Source: Casuarius casuarius (Eukaryota > Chordata > Aves > Casuariiformes > Casuariidae). From it: a stretch of DNA of 64,000 nucleotides. The position numbers were made by a program, and so were the translations under genes. The stretch spans positions 1,313,660 through 1,377,659 of the forward strand of contig PTFA01000091.1 of assembly GCA_003342895.1 (NCBI GenBank), given 5' to 3'. This document shows positions 13,969 to 27,775 of this stretch, piece by piece (the stretch's first letter is position 1; each line of letters starts with the position of its first letter). The notes beneath the pieces are model-generated. The model had not been told where the DNA came from, searched no databases, and was given only the letters and a program-made list of their open reading frames with translations.

Positions 13969-14001
13969 AAAAAAAAAAAAAAAAAAAAAAATAAAAAAAT
14001 T

Positions 14002-14032
<31 letters not shown>
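13969..14032. repeat. Compound A/T homopolymer block
   Basis: Read directly, the run order is 23 A, one T, 7 A, 9 T, 24 A. The central T9 can pair with either A tract, so the block can fold back. It may be two merged poly(A) tails or homopolymer slippage, and such a block is also prone to assembly length error. No retroposed gene body is recognisable on either side. Confidence 0.85.
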
Positions 14033-14293
14033 CACCCTACAACTATATTAAGGAATAATAGCCTTAGGAAAGTGTTTTGACTTTTTTTTCCCCTGTTAAA
14101 CTTGTGGCACCATTATGTTTGCAATTATCTTTTGAGTGAAATCTTTAAGAACATTGGCTAATCAACATCATGGTGTGGCTTGGTGAGAAATACTTAAAAC
14201 AGGAGTAGGGGGGAGGGGGAGAGGTAGTGATAGACTCCAATGTTTTGATTGAATCAGTGTTTCTAGAATGAGGGGTGAACCATAAGCGCTGAC

Positions 14294-14336
14294 TGTGAAG
14301 CGCTCAGATATTGCAAAGATGATAGCATCTTATAAC
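14294..14336 (-). mobile_element. MIR-like 5'-head fragment
   Basis: 'gtgaagcgctcagatatt' followed by 'gatgatagcatcttataa' resembles the reverse complement of the head of a sauropsid MIR-like SINE (consensus recalled: aaagcgctttgagatcct, then ggatgaaaggtgctatataa). It is short and diverged. The paired AAGCGCT motifs at 14283-14289 and 14299-14305 are striking in a CpG-poor region. Confidence 0.45.
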
Positions 14337-17300
14337 TACTCTGTAAGTGGTTCTGGTAAAGGGCAAGAACTTGGCTTCATCTAATTATTGTGAATACTGG
14401 AAGATCACATCATAAAGGCAGCAAGGACAGCAAAAAAATGCTCTGTTTTCCAGTCCCTAGTCTTATGTAAGAGTTGTTTCCTGTGCCCATTTTGCCTGGC
14501 TATTCGTTAGCCTACAGTACCTGTGTGAACTGAATTAGTATGGCTTGTCGGTATGCCAGTAAGCAAGCACTTCCATCTCTTTCAATTATATACATGCAGA
14601 ATATCTGATCTAGTACAGGTAGCATTTATGTAATTGTTTCATAATACTTCCTTTTCTGAACTTGACATCTAGAAAGTAAAGCTAGATCTTTCCCCAAAAT
14701 GGCTAGGGTCAGTATGGAAAGGAAGACAACCTTGACATCATCTGCTTTTAAGAGTATCATTACAGAGGTCACTAGTATTTAGTTTCCAGATTAGTAGCTG
14801 CCACTCTTTACCCAGAGCAATGGGTGCTGTCTCAAGTTTGTTCTTTCCTGTTTGTTTACTGGTGTTCTTCCATGACACCTTGGTCTTCCTTCATTTGGCC
14901 TGCCTAACTGACTTGCGTTCTTGGTTTTCTGACTAACCCTCCTTACCCTGCATTGTCTAAATCCCCAAAGCTAGTATCTCCAGTGAAATCCACTAGTGTC
15001 TTTTGAGGACGTGTACCTCTTCTCCCATAGTCATTTCTGGCCATTTCCTACAGAGGCAGAGTCTTGCAGCCACCTATTCTGGATACCATTGCTTCAGCTT
15101 GGTAGCCTGGCAGGGCCCTTAGGAGAAGTATCACAGTGTGCTCTGGTTCTGGCTGAATAACATGTCCCTGCTTTGCAGATGCAATATTCAGTTTATCCAT
15201 ATTGTAAGACAACCAGGTAACCTAACTGGATAGAGTTACCCTAATGCAGTTGCAACTGAATCCTGAATAAAACAAAATGGATATTATATTTATTACAGTT
15301 TCTTTCCTCCAGGCGTGTTGATCACTGAAACAAACACAGGCTGTAATGTTACTTGAGGTTCTTTTCCTATGGCAATACTGGGTAGCATAAGTCTGGTACC
15401 ACTTCCTTGCAATGTCACCCCTTTCCAGCAGGTGTCCCTTCAAGCTCACCAATATTCTGCATTTCTTGAAGAGATGCAATTTGAGGCTATTAACAGCAAA
15501 AATTTTGTGTAACACTAGGTGAAACTTGAAGCCTAGCATGGTTCACTGAGCTTCCAGTGTACAAAATGGCACTATGTAAAAAGGTGAGATCTATCACAGA
15601 GACTGTCTTGGACCAAATACCTTATGTGAATGCCCCCACATTTTTAGTAAGGTCTTTCCATGTGGAGGGAAGAGGCGATGATGCAATTAAAGTGCATCAT
15701 GGGGTCTTGATTTAATTTTCCTCAGCCGTTAATTTGATGTATAATTCTGAGCTCTTTGCTTTGTATTTGTTTGCTTCCTCTCATAACATGCTGATATTTT
15801 CTTCTTCTGTAGATATGCTTATTTGCTAATGACTGTGGTGGACTTAGATACTTTGAAGATGGGGCCTTTAAAATACATAGGCAGATTTATTTTTAAAAGT
15901 CAAAGCCAAATACCCCCAAGAAGTATGTTGTCCAAGTTTGTTTGCCAGTCTCAACAGGGATTTTGAAATTATCTTATTTTATAGGTGCAGTTTGTGGAAT
16001 TGCTTGTGGTTTTGTCAAGAAAAACCTTTTCTAAAATGAAGAAACAGCTACAATGATGTCAGTGACCCATGAAAGCTGACATACAGGTGAAAAAAATCAA
16101 CCCACCCATTCTTTTTCTTTGGAAAAAGAAAGATTAAAAAAAGCTTTGACCAGCTCTAATTTTACTGCATGCTTCATGTACAGCATATGTACAAAACCTA
16201 TTTTTGAAGGGGGAAGAAAAAGATGTAAAAGCTGCCTTCTGAGTTGCCAATTTTAAAACTGTTTCTGTAGCTGATACTTAGCTAATGTCTGTGAAACAAA
16301 TTCCTAGTCTTTAACACTTCTGGTGTGGGGGAGGTTGCTTAGCTGGTTGGGATGATTTCGTATGTTATTCCTTGGCAAATACTGCTACTATACTGGTCTC
16401 ATACAACTAAAAGGTTCAGTGATGTGGTGGAGTGGCTTTTTGGCCCTCCTTCACTGTACGCAATTGTGGAACAGAAACTGGAAGCTGAGTTCCTGTTTCT
16501 CCTCATGTTTGTCATAATGCATCAACTTCTCTGTAGCCCTGAACTCCAGGGGTGATAGACCCCTCAGACAACATTTTGATACATGCGGACTAATGAATGG
16601 CATAAGACAGCTTTGAAACTACTTTGTCAGACTAGATAACTGACAGACCTATGGAGAGTAGCCTTTTTGGAAGGGTGTGTGCAGTAACCCACTGAACTGC
16701 TTCTAGCTTTGATTTCTGGGGGATTGACAACTGGACTTGTAGATTTAGTGGATTTGATTTCTTGTTTCTGCTAGGGGTAGATCTGAGCAGATTTGGACTG
16801 TGGCTGCTGCATCGCAGTGTCAGAAATTCTTCCTGTATGTGTGATTCTATACTGTCTTTGTTTTGAAAAAATAATAGTAAAGTTAGAGCTTAGATGCCCT
16901 TTAGATCTTGCTCTTATTCAGCATAATTAGTCTCACTTTAGAAAAGTAAAAATGCTGTTAGAAAGAAAATAAGTATTCTTTTGTTTCAGAAGTAGGCTGT
17001 GAATTCTTGGTGCCAGGCCTGTAATATTTTTTTAAAACTTAACTTTTTAGATGAGTAATAGCAAGCCCATTTGGGTTAATGGAGCTACATCTTTTTTGGC
17101 CTTTTTCCTGGATTGGATATAAGTTGTTTTTAAATCTGGTCTCTGAAAGAATAGATACTTCTATATGCATTGTCCTAAACAGAGCCTGCAGAATGAGTCT
17201 TCCTCATTCTGAATAACCGGTTGAGGGTCTACAGAGTGTGTTAGATAATCCCCCTGGTTCTGACTTTACACTGATTTGCCTCATCCTTTTGCCCTTTCAA

Positions 17301-18979
17301 GGTGATAATTTCGTCTATACTTAATGCTTATGCCAGTTGGAGCCTGTAGCATTTAGCAGGTTACTGAAAAGTTGATCTGTAATCAACTACAGATGGTTAT
17401 CAGCTCTGAGAAATATCCATAAACAAAATGCCTAGTATGGCAAGAAGCAGTAAACTTCAGATTTTCTTCTCCTTTGTGATGTTCTTCCCCCTACTATTTT
17501 GGGGTTACTTTTCAAATAGTAACAACAGTCATTTCCCATAAAGTTACATGGTGTGTGGTTATCTTTATGCTGTTCTCACAGATTTGTAAATAAGAGCCTT
17601 GTTGTCAAGGTGATGGACATTTTATAATAGTCACTTGAATAAATAAGTATGCTGGGAAATTAAACCTCTTAAGTTCTCCAGTCGCGATCATATTTGTACT
17701 CTGTATGTTGCTCTTAGCATTGAGGATATCTAAAAACTGTCCTGATTGTTCTTCAGCTTCCAGTAGAAGCTTGCATATAAACCTTGCCGAGTGAAGCAGT
17801 TTGGCAGAGGCTTTGGAACTGACACTGCAGAAGTCTATGCAGGCTGCTGGCCAGATCCATGTATAGCCAGCACCAGGTGTTACAGGGAAAGATTTAAGAA
17901 ATCCCATACAGAAATGTAATCAGATTACTAGCTGTATGTGAGTGGATTATTCTCCAGTACTTGACCAGCAGTGAAGTATGTACATGTGATTAAAAATTTG
18001 GCTTATGGGTCACCAGCTACTTCTGGATTTTTCTTGTTGCATCTTATGGATCAAATCACATTTTTTTCATCAGTTTATCAAGTTTCCAATTATGTTCTTT
18101 CCTAGAGTGAAAGTTTTTGTTAACTTTGTGTTGTAATTGAAAATAAAAAGCTGCAGTATTTGAGGACAGATCTGGTTGAAGGAAATAATCACAAACAATT
18201 CCTCAAGAATTATTTCACTATTTTATACCCTGAGTTTGTACATACCAAAGAAATGAGAGCCTTATCTTACTATAATGTCTTTGTTAATTTGCTTAGTTAT
18301 GGGTGTTATATTTCTTCTCAGATGTGTTTATGCTTCCCAGGGTTTCCAGACTGCCCTCCATTACAAACAGTGAACTTATCCATATGATGCTGTCATAATC
18401 AGACTTGTAATAAATTCCTGCCCAGATGGACTCCATTTCTTCTCTTCAACCCAGAGACTGATGAAAACTTCCCCCACTGTTAATAGCATGATGTACAGAA
18501 AGAAAAAGTTAAAAACATATGATAAATTGCTACCCTTGTAGACAACTCGTGACCTATTCTGTCACAAGAGCAATCTGGTCATCTATTCATGTTATATTAA
18601 CAGTTGGTGTTTTGATATCTAATTTGTGGTTTTTATATTTAAATCTTGACTGCTATTGAATGAAGAAAATACATGAGGCTATTTTAAATAATAGGTTGAA
18701 AGCGTAAACAGTTAGAAGTTAACTTTGTAATTAAAAAAATTTTAACTAATAATATGCAAGCCTCATGGCTATGGAATCAAAATAATCCAGAAAAACTATG
18801 TATTACACAGTATTCATAACATGAAAAGAATGATTGGAACTTTTTCAGTTTATTTTGGTTGTTTTTGTTTTGTTTTAGATAATTTAACTGCTTCTAGGGA
18901 GGCTGTTTTCTCTTGCTCTCTCCTCTCACGTAGTCAGATGCTGCTGAATACACTGGTTGCAGTCTAAATAGACAAGATC
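14337..18979. other. Non-coding stretch, no recognised gene
   Basis: I see no repeat family or gene I can name. A small hairpin is visible, with ATCTGTA (17375-17381) pairing TACAGAT (17388-17394) across 6 bases. An acceptor-like site with a good pyrimidine tract ends at 15812, and the sequence after it is open in two frames for 27 and about 50 codons, but no donor or homology supports an exon. Confidence 0.55.
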
Positions 18980-19084
18980 AGTGCAAAATAAGGCACAACG
19001 GTGAAGGATCTTGCCCACGGTCTCATTACAGATCAGTGACAGAGCTAGAAATGGAATGTTTCTCCTTTAAAAAGTGCACCCTGT
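18980..19084 (+). mobile_element. MIR/CORE-SINE-like relic
   Basis: One of the clearer copies. 'aataaggcacaacggtga', 'aggatcttgcccacggtctc' and 'cagtgacagagctagaaatg' follow the MIR core order (gaggcacagagaggttaag, tgacttgcccaaggtcacac, cagtggcagagctgggaat). It then runs into the tail. Divergence is high and no coding capacity is expected. Confidence 0.75.
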
Positions 19085-21445
19085 TCCTTAAGCATCTAAA
19101 AACTCTCTTTTTTCTTGGCTATTTTAACACTTTCCTATGGCATTGCTAAGATGCATGTTGTCTCTTCACTTTTGCTTCTTATTTCATCTTTATTTAAATT
19201 AAATGTGCTTTGGAATAAAGGCTCATCCTTTGTTAGGCTCAGCACAAAAATATAGCATAGTGGCCTCTGCACTGAAAAAGTCTTCTTTTGTACACAAGAA
19301 ATATGAGCAAAGTTTGGGCCCTGGAAAATAATTTTGATATGTCCATTTTGATCATCTTTTGCTGACATAGGTTCACACACATACACAATCTAAAAATGAA
19401 TCTCATGGTTTTTCCTGCCTTTCCTCCCACCCCAAATCAACAAGCTCAATTATCCTGAGAGCCACATGTTGCAGGGCTTAGTGGAGTACTGTAAAGGTCA
19501 GTGCTCTGCAGGTTTTGGTGACATTTGTGAATCTGGTGGGATACAGAGTCAGACAGCTTTCTGGAGCGATAGGGACTGTAAGTAGCAGCAAAGTCACTTT
19601 TAGAACAGCTTTTGTGCAAGCTTCTACTGAATTAGCTTAGCAAAAATAAACAATTTTGCTTGAAAAGATTAAAAAGAAATAGCACATCAGTGCATAGCTT
19701 GAAGAAAACCTATGGCATATTAGGATATTGTGCAAATGAGATTTTTCTTAATTTGAAGTAGTCTCTACTATTTCATGTTAGAGCTGTCAGGACTTGAGCC
19801 TTGTCTTTCAGTGACACTGCGCAGTAGAACTGTCTTTCTTTTCACACCTGTTTAAAGCAATGTAAAAGCTGTATGGGCAAAGTTGCATCAGTTTGAGTGT
19901 CTTGTTTTATTTCACTCTAATCCCTAATAAAATTAATCTAAACTGAAATTTACCTGTTTTAAGCTTAAGTAAGGATGTACACCCAACATCTTATGCCAGT
20001 TTAATTGGTGTGGTTTGATAGTACTTTGATCAATTTGATACAAGACCTATGTATACTGCAAGCTGTAGCACAATCTCATTTACTACTTATTTTTTCTCAT
20101 GAAAGTCTGAATCTCATTGTATAATGTGAAAACATAGTAAGATTCCTCATGAGCTGTAAAGGATTGATATTTTCATAGTGGCAGGGGGAGTTCAGATAGG
20201 GTTTAGTGGTGTTTTGAGTGCTATGGCTGCCTGCCCAGAATACAAAGTTGAAATTCTTTGAAAGTCATGTTTATTTTTGACAGTTGCCATGTTTACAGCC
20301 TTAGTAAAGGCCAGATTATTAGAGATGCAGGCTTAGGTTCATTGTGAACACATTCTCCTTATTTACCATATATTTGCAATTCCTTTCTTTCACATTTGAG
20401 TGAGAACCTTTTCGCAGAAAGTATGGACAAAAGGGAGGAACACACAGGTAAGTGCATGCAAGTGCACTTCTGGGACTCGTTCTTCAGCTCTTTTGTAAGG
20501 TTTTACTTATTGTTCATGGAGTAGCATGATTGTAGATATTCAAGGATAATCTCTGGTTGGAAAAAAAACTAATTTTAAAGCCCCGAACTAACTAATCAGG
20601 TAGTGTGGGAAAAACAGTCGGGTGGTCACTCTAATAAATACAAGTGAGAAGTAATGAGTAGGCTAAGGTAGAACACTTTGTGAAAGTTTAAAGACAATCT
20701 GGCAAAGCAAGTGAGTAAAATCAGAACTTACTCATCTTCTAGAGTGAGGGGAGAAAAAGAGCTAAATTGAGCAGATGCATTACTTGCAACAAATGTAACC
20801 AGCTCTAATAGAAAGCACTATGGAAAACAATAACTATTGTTTTCTAATTTCAGCCATGCTAATAGAATAGGATTTTGAATTAAATAAAACAAGACACTTA
20901 ATTTGTAGAAGGAAAAATGTGTAGTATGAGACTAAGTATCAGAGGATTGTTAAAAGTATTCTAGAGGAAATACGGAGCTAAAAAGAGCTGCTATCTTACT
21001 GTATTTATACAAAGTTACATAAGTAGCAAATGTATAATTAGGTTGGAGAACTGTAGATCTGTGCACTGTGGTGGTGTAAAATTAGTGTAGTTGCTCCAGT
21101 TGCAACAGGAATAATGCCAGTAAGCAGGCTGTCTGTTTTGGAGTTCTTGAAGTGTGTGCACAGTCTATTCTTTCCTGTTGTTCTCTAGGAAGAATTTGAT
21201 ATAGTTGCTCCAAAATAGCATGCTGAACAACAAAGAGTAAATTGGGGTTTGGTGAAACATGGGCTTGATCTTAGTCTTGCTTAGATTGCATGGCTCAGTA
21301 GTAATGTCGGATCCTCTGGAACCATGATGTTCGTTTATTGCTTCCTTGGCTTTAACACAGAGTGTGAAAAGAGCTATTACTTGAGTGCAACTTCATCCCA
21401 AAGGCAAATAACATGAATTATGGGTGAAACAAATTTTCTTTATTT

Positions 21446-21478
21446 AAAAAAAGCAAAAAAAAAAAACAAAACAAAGAA
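21446..21478. repeat. A-rich tract
   Basis: An A-rich stretch interrupted by G and C, ending in AAACAAAACAAAG-type units. It could be the tail of an old retroposon inserted in the plus orientation, but the sequence upstream is not recognisable as a SINE, LINE or processed transcript. Confidence 0.6.
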
Positions 21479-24400
21479 TATGCTAATGGCAGTTTAAAAT
21501 TTACAAAATCCCGAAGAATGACTTTGTAGAATTTCTTTAGTTGACAAAAAAAGATGATTCATGGTAAAAGTGTTGCTTAGCATCCTGGTGTGCTTTCTTC
21601 CCCTCCTGTTCCATATTTCACTATACCTAGAATTTTCTATGTGCATTCATTCAAAATATGTATTTTTCCCCTCTTCCCGTGTAACACACAATAGCATACC
21701 AATTTCATATCTCCACTTTAATGAAAAGAAACATCTTTCCTGCTGCAAAGATGCAGCTTTTCCGTGAGCTCCTCTTTCATGCAGGCAGTTCAGTTAATGT
21801 TTTCTCCTTTCAGGCTGTTGAGTAAAGACACTTGAAGGCTTTTGTGGATGTGGGGCACTAAAGTCACTGTGGTAATGTAGGAGATCCTTGTGCAAGTTCT
21901 AAACAATTTAGCTTGCTTCAGCAGTCCAGCTGTGATACCACTGCATAACAGCTAATTTATCATGCGTCTTTGAACTGCTTCTAGGACCTAAGACAATTGC
22001 AGTCTTAGAACTATAGTCCGTGGCAGTGAGCACACACTGGTGAGCATAACGCTGGCAAGTTATAAGATCAGTCAGAAAGACAGTGAATTACATACTGGTC
22101 TGGGGTAGGTAAGGGAGGCCGGAGCTCGGTTCTTGTCTATATGGCTCATCTGGTGTATGGGTGTTGTGGGTTTTTCTGGTGTTTTGTGGATGTTTTGCAT
22201 GCGTGTGTGGGGAGTTTTGCTAAGGTTCCATTAGCTTGGGCACAGCACAGTGCTAAAAGATCTGTATGACTGTTTCGGGGAACAGGAAGAGGAGCTTGAG
22301 CTTTCCTACATCTGTCCATGTTGACACTCTGTGTTACCTTTTGATTTTACCTAAAACCAATAAATCCACTCACACTTTTTTGTGATAGTTAATCAGTCAC
22401 TGCCATTGTGTGTTCACAGGTTAATCTTTCTTCAGTTTAACCTTTAAAATGATAGAAAAACAGGCCAGATGTGATGGGAGAGGGAATAGAAAAAGCAGTA
22501 ACTTTTGTTAGCGTTTTTCCCCGTTAGTCACCAAAAAGCAAATATCAACAGCTTGTTACAAATTTGGAAGTGGTTCAGGCACTGATCTCTTTTTATCAAG
22601 ACAGGCACAGTATGCCAAGGGCAAAGACTGAATGTAACACTTCATTGCAGATTGCTGTCATGCAGTGTTCCAAAGAGATTTGCAGATATAGCTAATAAAG
22701 TTCCACAAGCCTATGGTTTCATGAGAGGAGGAGAGGAGAAGAAATGGCGATTGAGCACATTTTTCTGTCCATTAGTTGAGGCAATGTACTGCATAAATAA
22801 CCAGTTTTGGCCTTTTCCTCTGCCCTATGTTATTAGCAATAGTCTGCTGTGAAGGATGGCAAGGAAAAGAAGATAGGACAGTCTAAACAAATAGCAGGAG
22901 ATGGATGGATTTCATTGCCAGGTGGTCACTTGCTGTGGGATATGCAGAATGAATGGTGCTAAGTCCAGTTGTTTTCTTAGCTAGTTGGAAGCACATCTGT
23001 GTTGCAAACTGCAGTGTAGTATAGAGGAATTCAAGGGAGATGAAAGCTAGTCAGCAGTGGTATGGAATCATTCTGCTTGCCAATGTAGAGCTCCATACTG
23101 TTGCTGTTTCACTCAGTTGTTCAACTCAGTAAAAGGTCTGTAAGGCAAGAGGTAGCAGAGAGTAGTGATAGTAATTGAACTGCCTTCTTTAATTGTTTTT
23201 TCCATTTGGAATCTTGCTTAGATTCCAGTACTTAGACCCATACCTTGATGTACTAAGATTCTTACAAGTGTTACTGCTTTATACATTTAGTTTCTATCCC
23301 ACCTCTTTAGGTATTTTCTGCTTTATTGCTTCCCTACCAGTGTCATGTGTCTCTAAGTTGAATATAATTTCCTCTTTGCTTGTATTTATTTATAAATCTG
23401 TCTATTCTAGTTATGTGACAATGACTCTATGTAACAAGAAAACAGGAGAGGAAAAAGTACTTAGATGATTGACTTTACAGTGCTTAACAAACAGCAGATA
23501 CTTGCCACCTTAACTTCCTGTTGTGGTGAAAATGACAAGTGTAGGCTTGTGACTTAAAGTGGTGGAAATTCCACTAAAAGTTTTAGTCAGAAATGGAATT
23601 AGAAGAAATTCTGCTCAGGGACATTCTAAAACAAATGGGCTGATACAGTTCCTCTCTCTTCACTGGGCATGTGCCAGCTGCAGCTATGGCTGGGATCTTT
23701 CAAAGCTTTCAGTTAAGGTAATTCAGTAAAGCATGTACTGCCTATGATGAGACTGAGTTCAAAAGTTGGTACAGCTGTTAGTTCATCTAGCTCTAGAATT
23801 ACATTTTGAAAAGGAAAAAGGCAAGAAACAAAAGTAGAATTTATAAGGGTAGTTTAAACAAACTATTAAATCCAGTGCTAATGTTGGTATAAATGCAAAA
23901 CAACAAAAAAAGCTGGACTTGACTATCTGAGGCAGAATTTGTTATTTCTCTTAGTCTTCAGAATTGCCTTAATCCAGTTGCCCAGTAACAAACAGTTTTC
24001 CTAGTCTTTGTTCATTTTAACTGATTTTAACAGCTCTGGAAGTATTCATGAATTCAGGTTTCCTCACTCCCCTAATCATGTTGTTGGCTTAAAATTCACA
24101 TTTAATTAACCTCTTCACCCAAGGCATAAATCAATACTAAAACTCCAAATGCTAACCACACTGATAGTGATTTTCATTTGGAGAGAGCCTGCTGAAAATT
24201 AGGCATTAGGATGCCTGCAGGAAAGGAACAAACTAGTTGTGTGGAGTGAAGCACAACTAACTCATAAACTGCAATAACATATGTCCTTGGACGGGATGAG
24301 AAATCCATTCATTAAGGTTCCAGGGAAGAAAGTGAGAACCAGGCTAAGCAAAGCATGATACTGCATTCAGGACAAAATTCATTTGAGTGGCAGGACCTAC

Positions 24401-24589
24401 ATAAAATATTGCTGTGTTTTAGGAGTCCTGAAGATCCTAGAGTGCTATGTGTGGTAGCAATGGCAATGAACAAAAAGAGAACTTAGAATTCTGTGAATTT
24501 GCATATCTCTGGGTGTTTGTTATGTAAATCCCTTAGTGTTGATTCTTCCTTTCTTTTACTATCACTTAGTAATGCTATAATGTATTTTT

Positions 24590-24660
24590 AGTATGGCAGC
24601 TCCTAGGATCTTGGATGTGCAAAGCTCTGTGCTCACATTGTAAGAGGCAGTCAGTGTTGC
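24590..24660 (-). mobile_element. Possible L2-like LINE tail
   Basis: The plus strand reads 'ggcagctcctaggatcttgg' followed by 'gctctgtgctcacattgtaa'. This loosely matches the reverse complement of the L2-like tail common in reptiles (ctaggatcaggac, then cattgtgctaggcgctgta). It is weak and may be chance. Confidence 0.3.
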
Positions 24661-26320
24661 ATGGGAGACACTTGATGTTAACAAGTAACACCCACCCACC
24701 CCAACAATCTATCATTATTTCTTTTCTTAGAGATGGAGAGAATAAGAACATGTTGACCATTATGCAAATATTTTGGTACCCAACATAAAAATGCTCGTAG
24801 TGGGCCAAACCAAAGCTCTGTCTGTATATTTAGAAGGATCATGTTACAGAGACTAGACAATTTTCTGTTTTATTAGTGTATTTTGCAGGGTCTTAATTCC
24901 TATCTAGTGGCTGGCAGAAAGTGTTCCTATATTCAAGAAATCCTATTTAGTTCCGAGATTCCCACTCTTCACCCCAAATAAACTTTTGGTGCCAGATAAG
25001 AGATTTCTTTTCATGATTCATTGTCTCAAAAACAAACTGAAAGATCTTACTGTGATGAGCTTAAAATTCTCCTTGATCTATTGTTAAAGCCTGAGTACCC
25101 CCTGAAATAATAATGAATGATAATTGAATAAATAATTAATACCCATCTGAAATTTAATGGGATGAGGTAATAGAATGAGGTAGATGTGAAATGTTTCATT
25201 ACCTGCTGTAGTCAGTTGTGGCTGTTTATTTTTCCCCTCCATAAAGAGCTTAAGTCTGTCTGCTGGAAATGAAAGAGCTTTTTTCCTGTAGTGGTGAATC
25301 AACTGTCTCTTACAAATGAGCTGTCAGCCAGTCCTGCAGTCTTAAAGTGCTTATGCCATGATTCAGTAGGATATCTAGTCATATCTCTACCTGTAAATAG
25401 GGGAGGTGTGTATTATCTTTATTTAAAGCATGTTTTTAAGAATCTTGATCAATCTGTCTTGAATAGTAGTAATGGACGATATATCAAAGCTAATGTGCCT
25501 CCATAGAAGGTTGTGTTTCCATTCTGGTTTGAGGTTTTCTTGCTCTGGTGCAGCAGAATATGGCTTTTAATTTAGTGACTAGTCAAATGAGCCTTTGCAT
25601 TTGAAGTCATCTTAAAGCAAGGAAGCTATTTTTCCTTTGTCGGGTGCTTATGGTAGCAAAGACAATTTGGCATTGTTTGGGGGTGGGGGGGTACAGTATC
25701 TTTATTCCGGCATGTGATTGCTGGGTGCAAAGCTGTTGAATGTTAGATCTGACTGCAGTGTCTTGAAGTTCACTTTTACCAGGAAGGCACAGGATGATCT
25801 CATAGCAAAACTATGCTGCTGTAAAGCTGTCTTGTCTTTTGAATAGAAAATCATGTATATTTAAGGAATAGCTCAAAAAGACCTTGAGGACTCTGTGGTC
25901 TGATCTGTGCATCTTGTTTACAAATGTTATTTTGGGTGGACCTTTATATTTTGCAGTAAATGCAAGTCTGTGTACTTGAACCTTTAAACTACTTGAATTA
26001 CACACCTCATTTAACTGGAATCTAGTGTATCTTCAACAGAAATGTTAACTAAAGTCTTAGCTCAGCAAAGTATTTAACCATGTGATTAAAGTTGAACACA
26101 CTCTTAAGTCCCCTTGATACTTGAGGACCTTCAGGCAAAATTATGTCTTCAATTATGTGTTACTTCTATGGTTATAATGGAGTTGCTCAAATGTAACTAA
26201 AAGGAAAATGTGGGGCATAAAGACCATCTTGCACAGTTGTCCAGTTGGCTTTTCATTGAAATCAGGAGTTTTGTATCAAAACTTTAGGTGGAATACAGAA
26301 TCGGACCAGGTTTGATTTTT

Positions 26321-26345
26321 TTGTTTGTTTGTTTTGTTTTGTTTT
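26321..26345. repeat. (TTTG)n/(TTTTG)n simple repeat
   Basis: Alternating GTTT and GTTTT units, three to four of each kind. It is a simple microsatellite and could be the reverse complement of an old poly(A)-derived tail. Confidence 0.8.
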
Positions 26346-27775
26346 CTCTGTATTCCTAATGCTCAGAGTGGTTAGCGCGTTGTTAGGTTTTTTGCAATGT
26401 AAAGCTGAGTTTATGTGGGTGAGTAAATAAGGAGTGAAGGGGGAAACCCAGCCCACTTTTTAATGTGTAAGCTAAGTACTTTTTAATCAGAATTCACTGA
26501 GTGACAATAAACATGGAGCCCCACAATGCTCTTTATTCAGGGTTGCTGTTCAGAGTGTAGCAACCATTGTAAGCCCATTAATTTCCTGTCCTGCCCTAGT
26601 TGGCCAATAACAGTAATTAGTCCTATGCTCTTTATTACCCTCTTTCCTATGGAAGTAGGTTCCTTACCTGTTTCCCTTTAGTTTTCTATGGACTGAACAA
26701 AAGGCAGATAAGTTTTTAATAGCCTTGTGGTTGGAAGCTTTGAATACTCCTTAGTTTCCCCATATGGATATTTAATATCTGGAGGAGTATCAATTTTTCT
26801 TTATAAATAGCTCTGGCTTTTATGTCTAGGCCAAAATCTACACAAATTTCACTTCAAGCCCTGCTAGAATCAATGTTGCTGTTATATTCATGCTGCAAAA
26901 AGGAAATATGGGTTTGAGGAAAAGTATAATGCCTTTTTCCTTTGAGTGTCATCTTTCCAGTATTAGAAAGGTTATTTGTAGGCTGAAGTCTCCATACTGC
27001 TATTCCAGTACACAATGAAAAGGTGTGTCGAAGTACGAAGAACAAGTTTAGTTTCTCTGGACTGGGAAGTTACGTACTCTAATAGTGTTTTTGAAAGTGT
27101 TTATTGCTGAGACAATCTCACTGTGTATGCTGCTCAGGGATTGACTCTTTGTAGCTTATATAATCAAAGTTATCTTGCTGTGCATATTGAGCTTTTTTTT
27201 TGACTTGAGTGTCAAAGCTTCCTCTGTTTTCAGTGCCACCTTAAAATTCTGTTTCTTGATGCATGTAAAGGGAAGCATTATTCTTGAGGTTGAAAAGTCC
27301 TGCAAGATGGGTAGATAGAGAAATCTATTAGTCAACTGATCATTGCATTCTTTTTTCTATTTCATGCAGTTTTTTTTCCGCCATTAATATTTGGAAGGAG
27401 GGGACTAATGAAAGGAAATCAGCAACAGGTTGGGGATTTATTAGAGGGAGGTCCTTATGTTCTTGTAAAATGAGCTGCTCTTTTCAGGTCTTAAGAGCCT
27501 TTAAAAAAAGGCTTCACATTTGCACATACAGGAATTTTCTTTTGTATTTTTGAATAAAGAAGGGATTCTCATTGTCAGCAATATTACTACACTGCTGAAG
27601 AATTAGTGACATCAATAACAATTATAGCAATATACAGGAAGAATCCAAAGCTTAGCAAAGCAGGTGATCTATGAGGCAAAAATGTTTGGAGGCACTATTC
27701 TGCCAGGTTGGTTTGTAGCTACTACCCAATATATGACACTTCTGTTTGTCTGAAATGCAGTTAAGTTTTTCTCTT

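Larger units (their letters stand above)
19085..27775. other. Non-coding stretch, mostly featureless
   Basis: I recognise no gene. Visible items are an A-rich tract at 21446-21478, a weak L2-like tail at 24590-24660 and a TTTG/TTTTG tract at 26321-26345. A CAG|GTAAGT donor-like site at 20448/20449 lacks a convincing acceptor. The open frames here are 91 codons or fewer and carry no motif I know. Confidence 0.55.

Noticed and set aside
15813..15921. Acceptor-like site followed by an open segment and AGAA|GTATGT
   Set aside because: Two frames are open at once, neither peptide is recognised, and the donor is only moderate. Consistent with chance.
16624..16650. 'gtcagactagataactgaca', like a reversed CR1 end
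   Set aside because: Too short, and the flanks do not continue the match.
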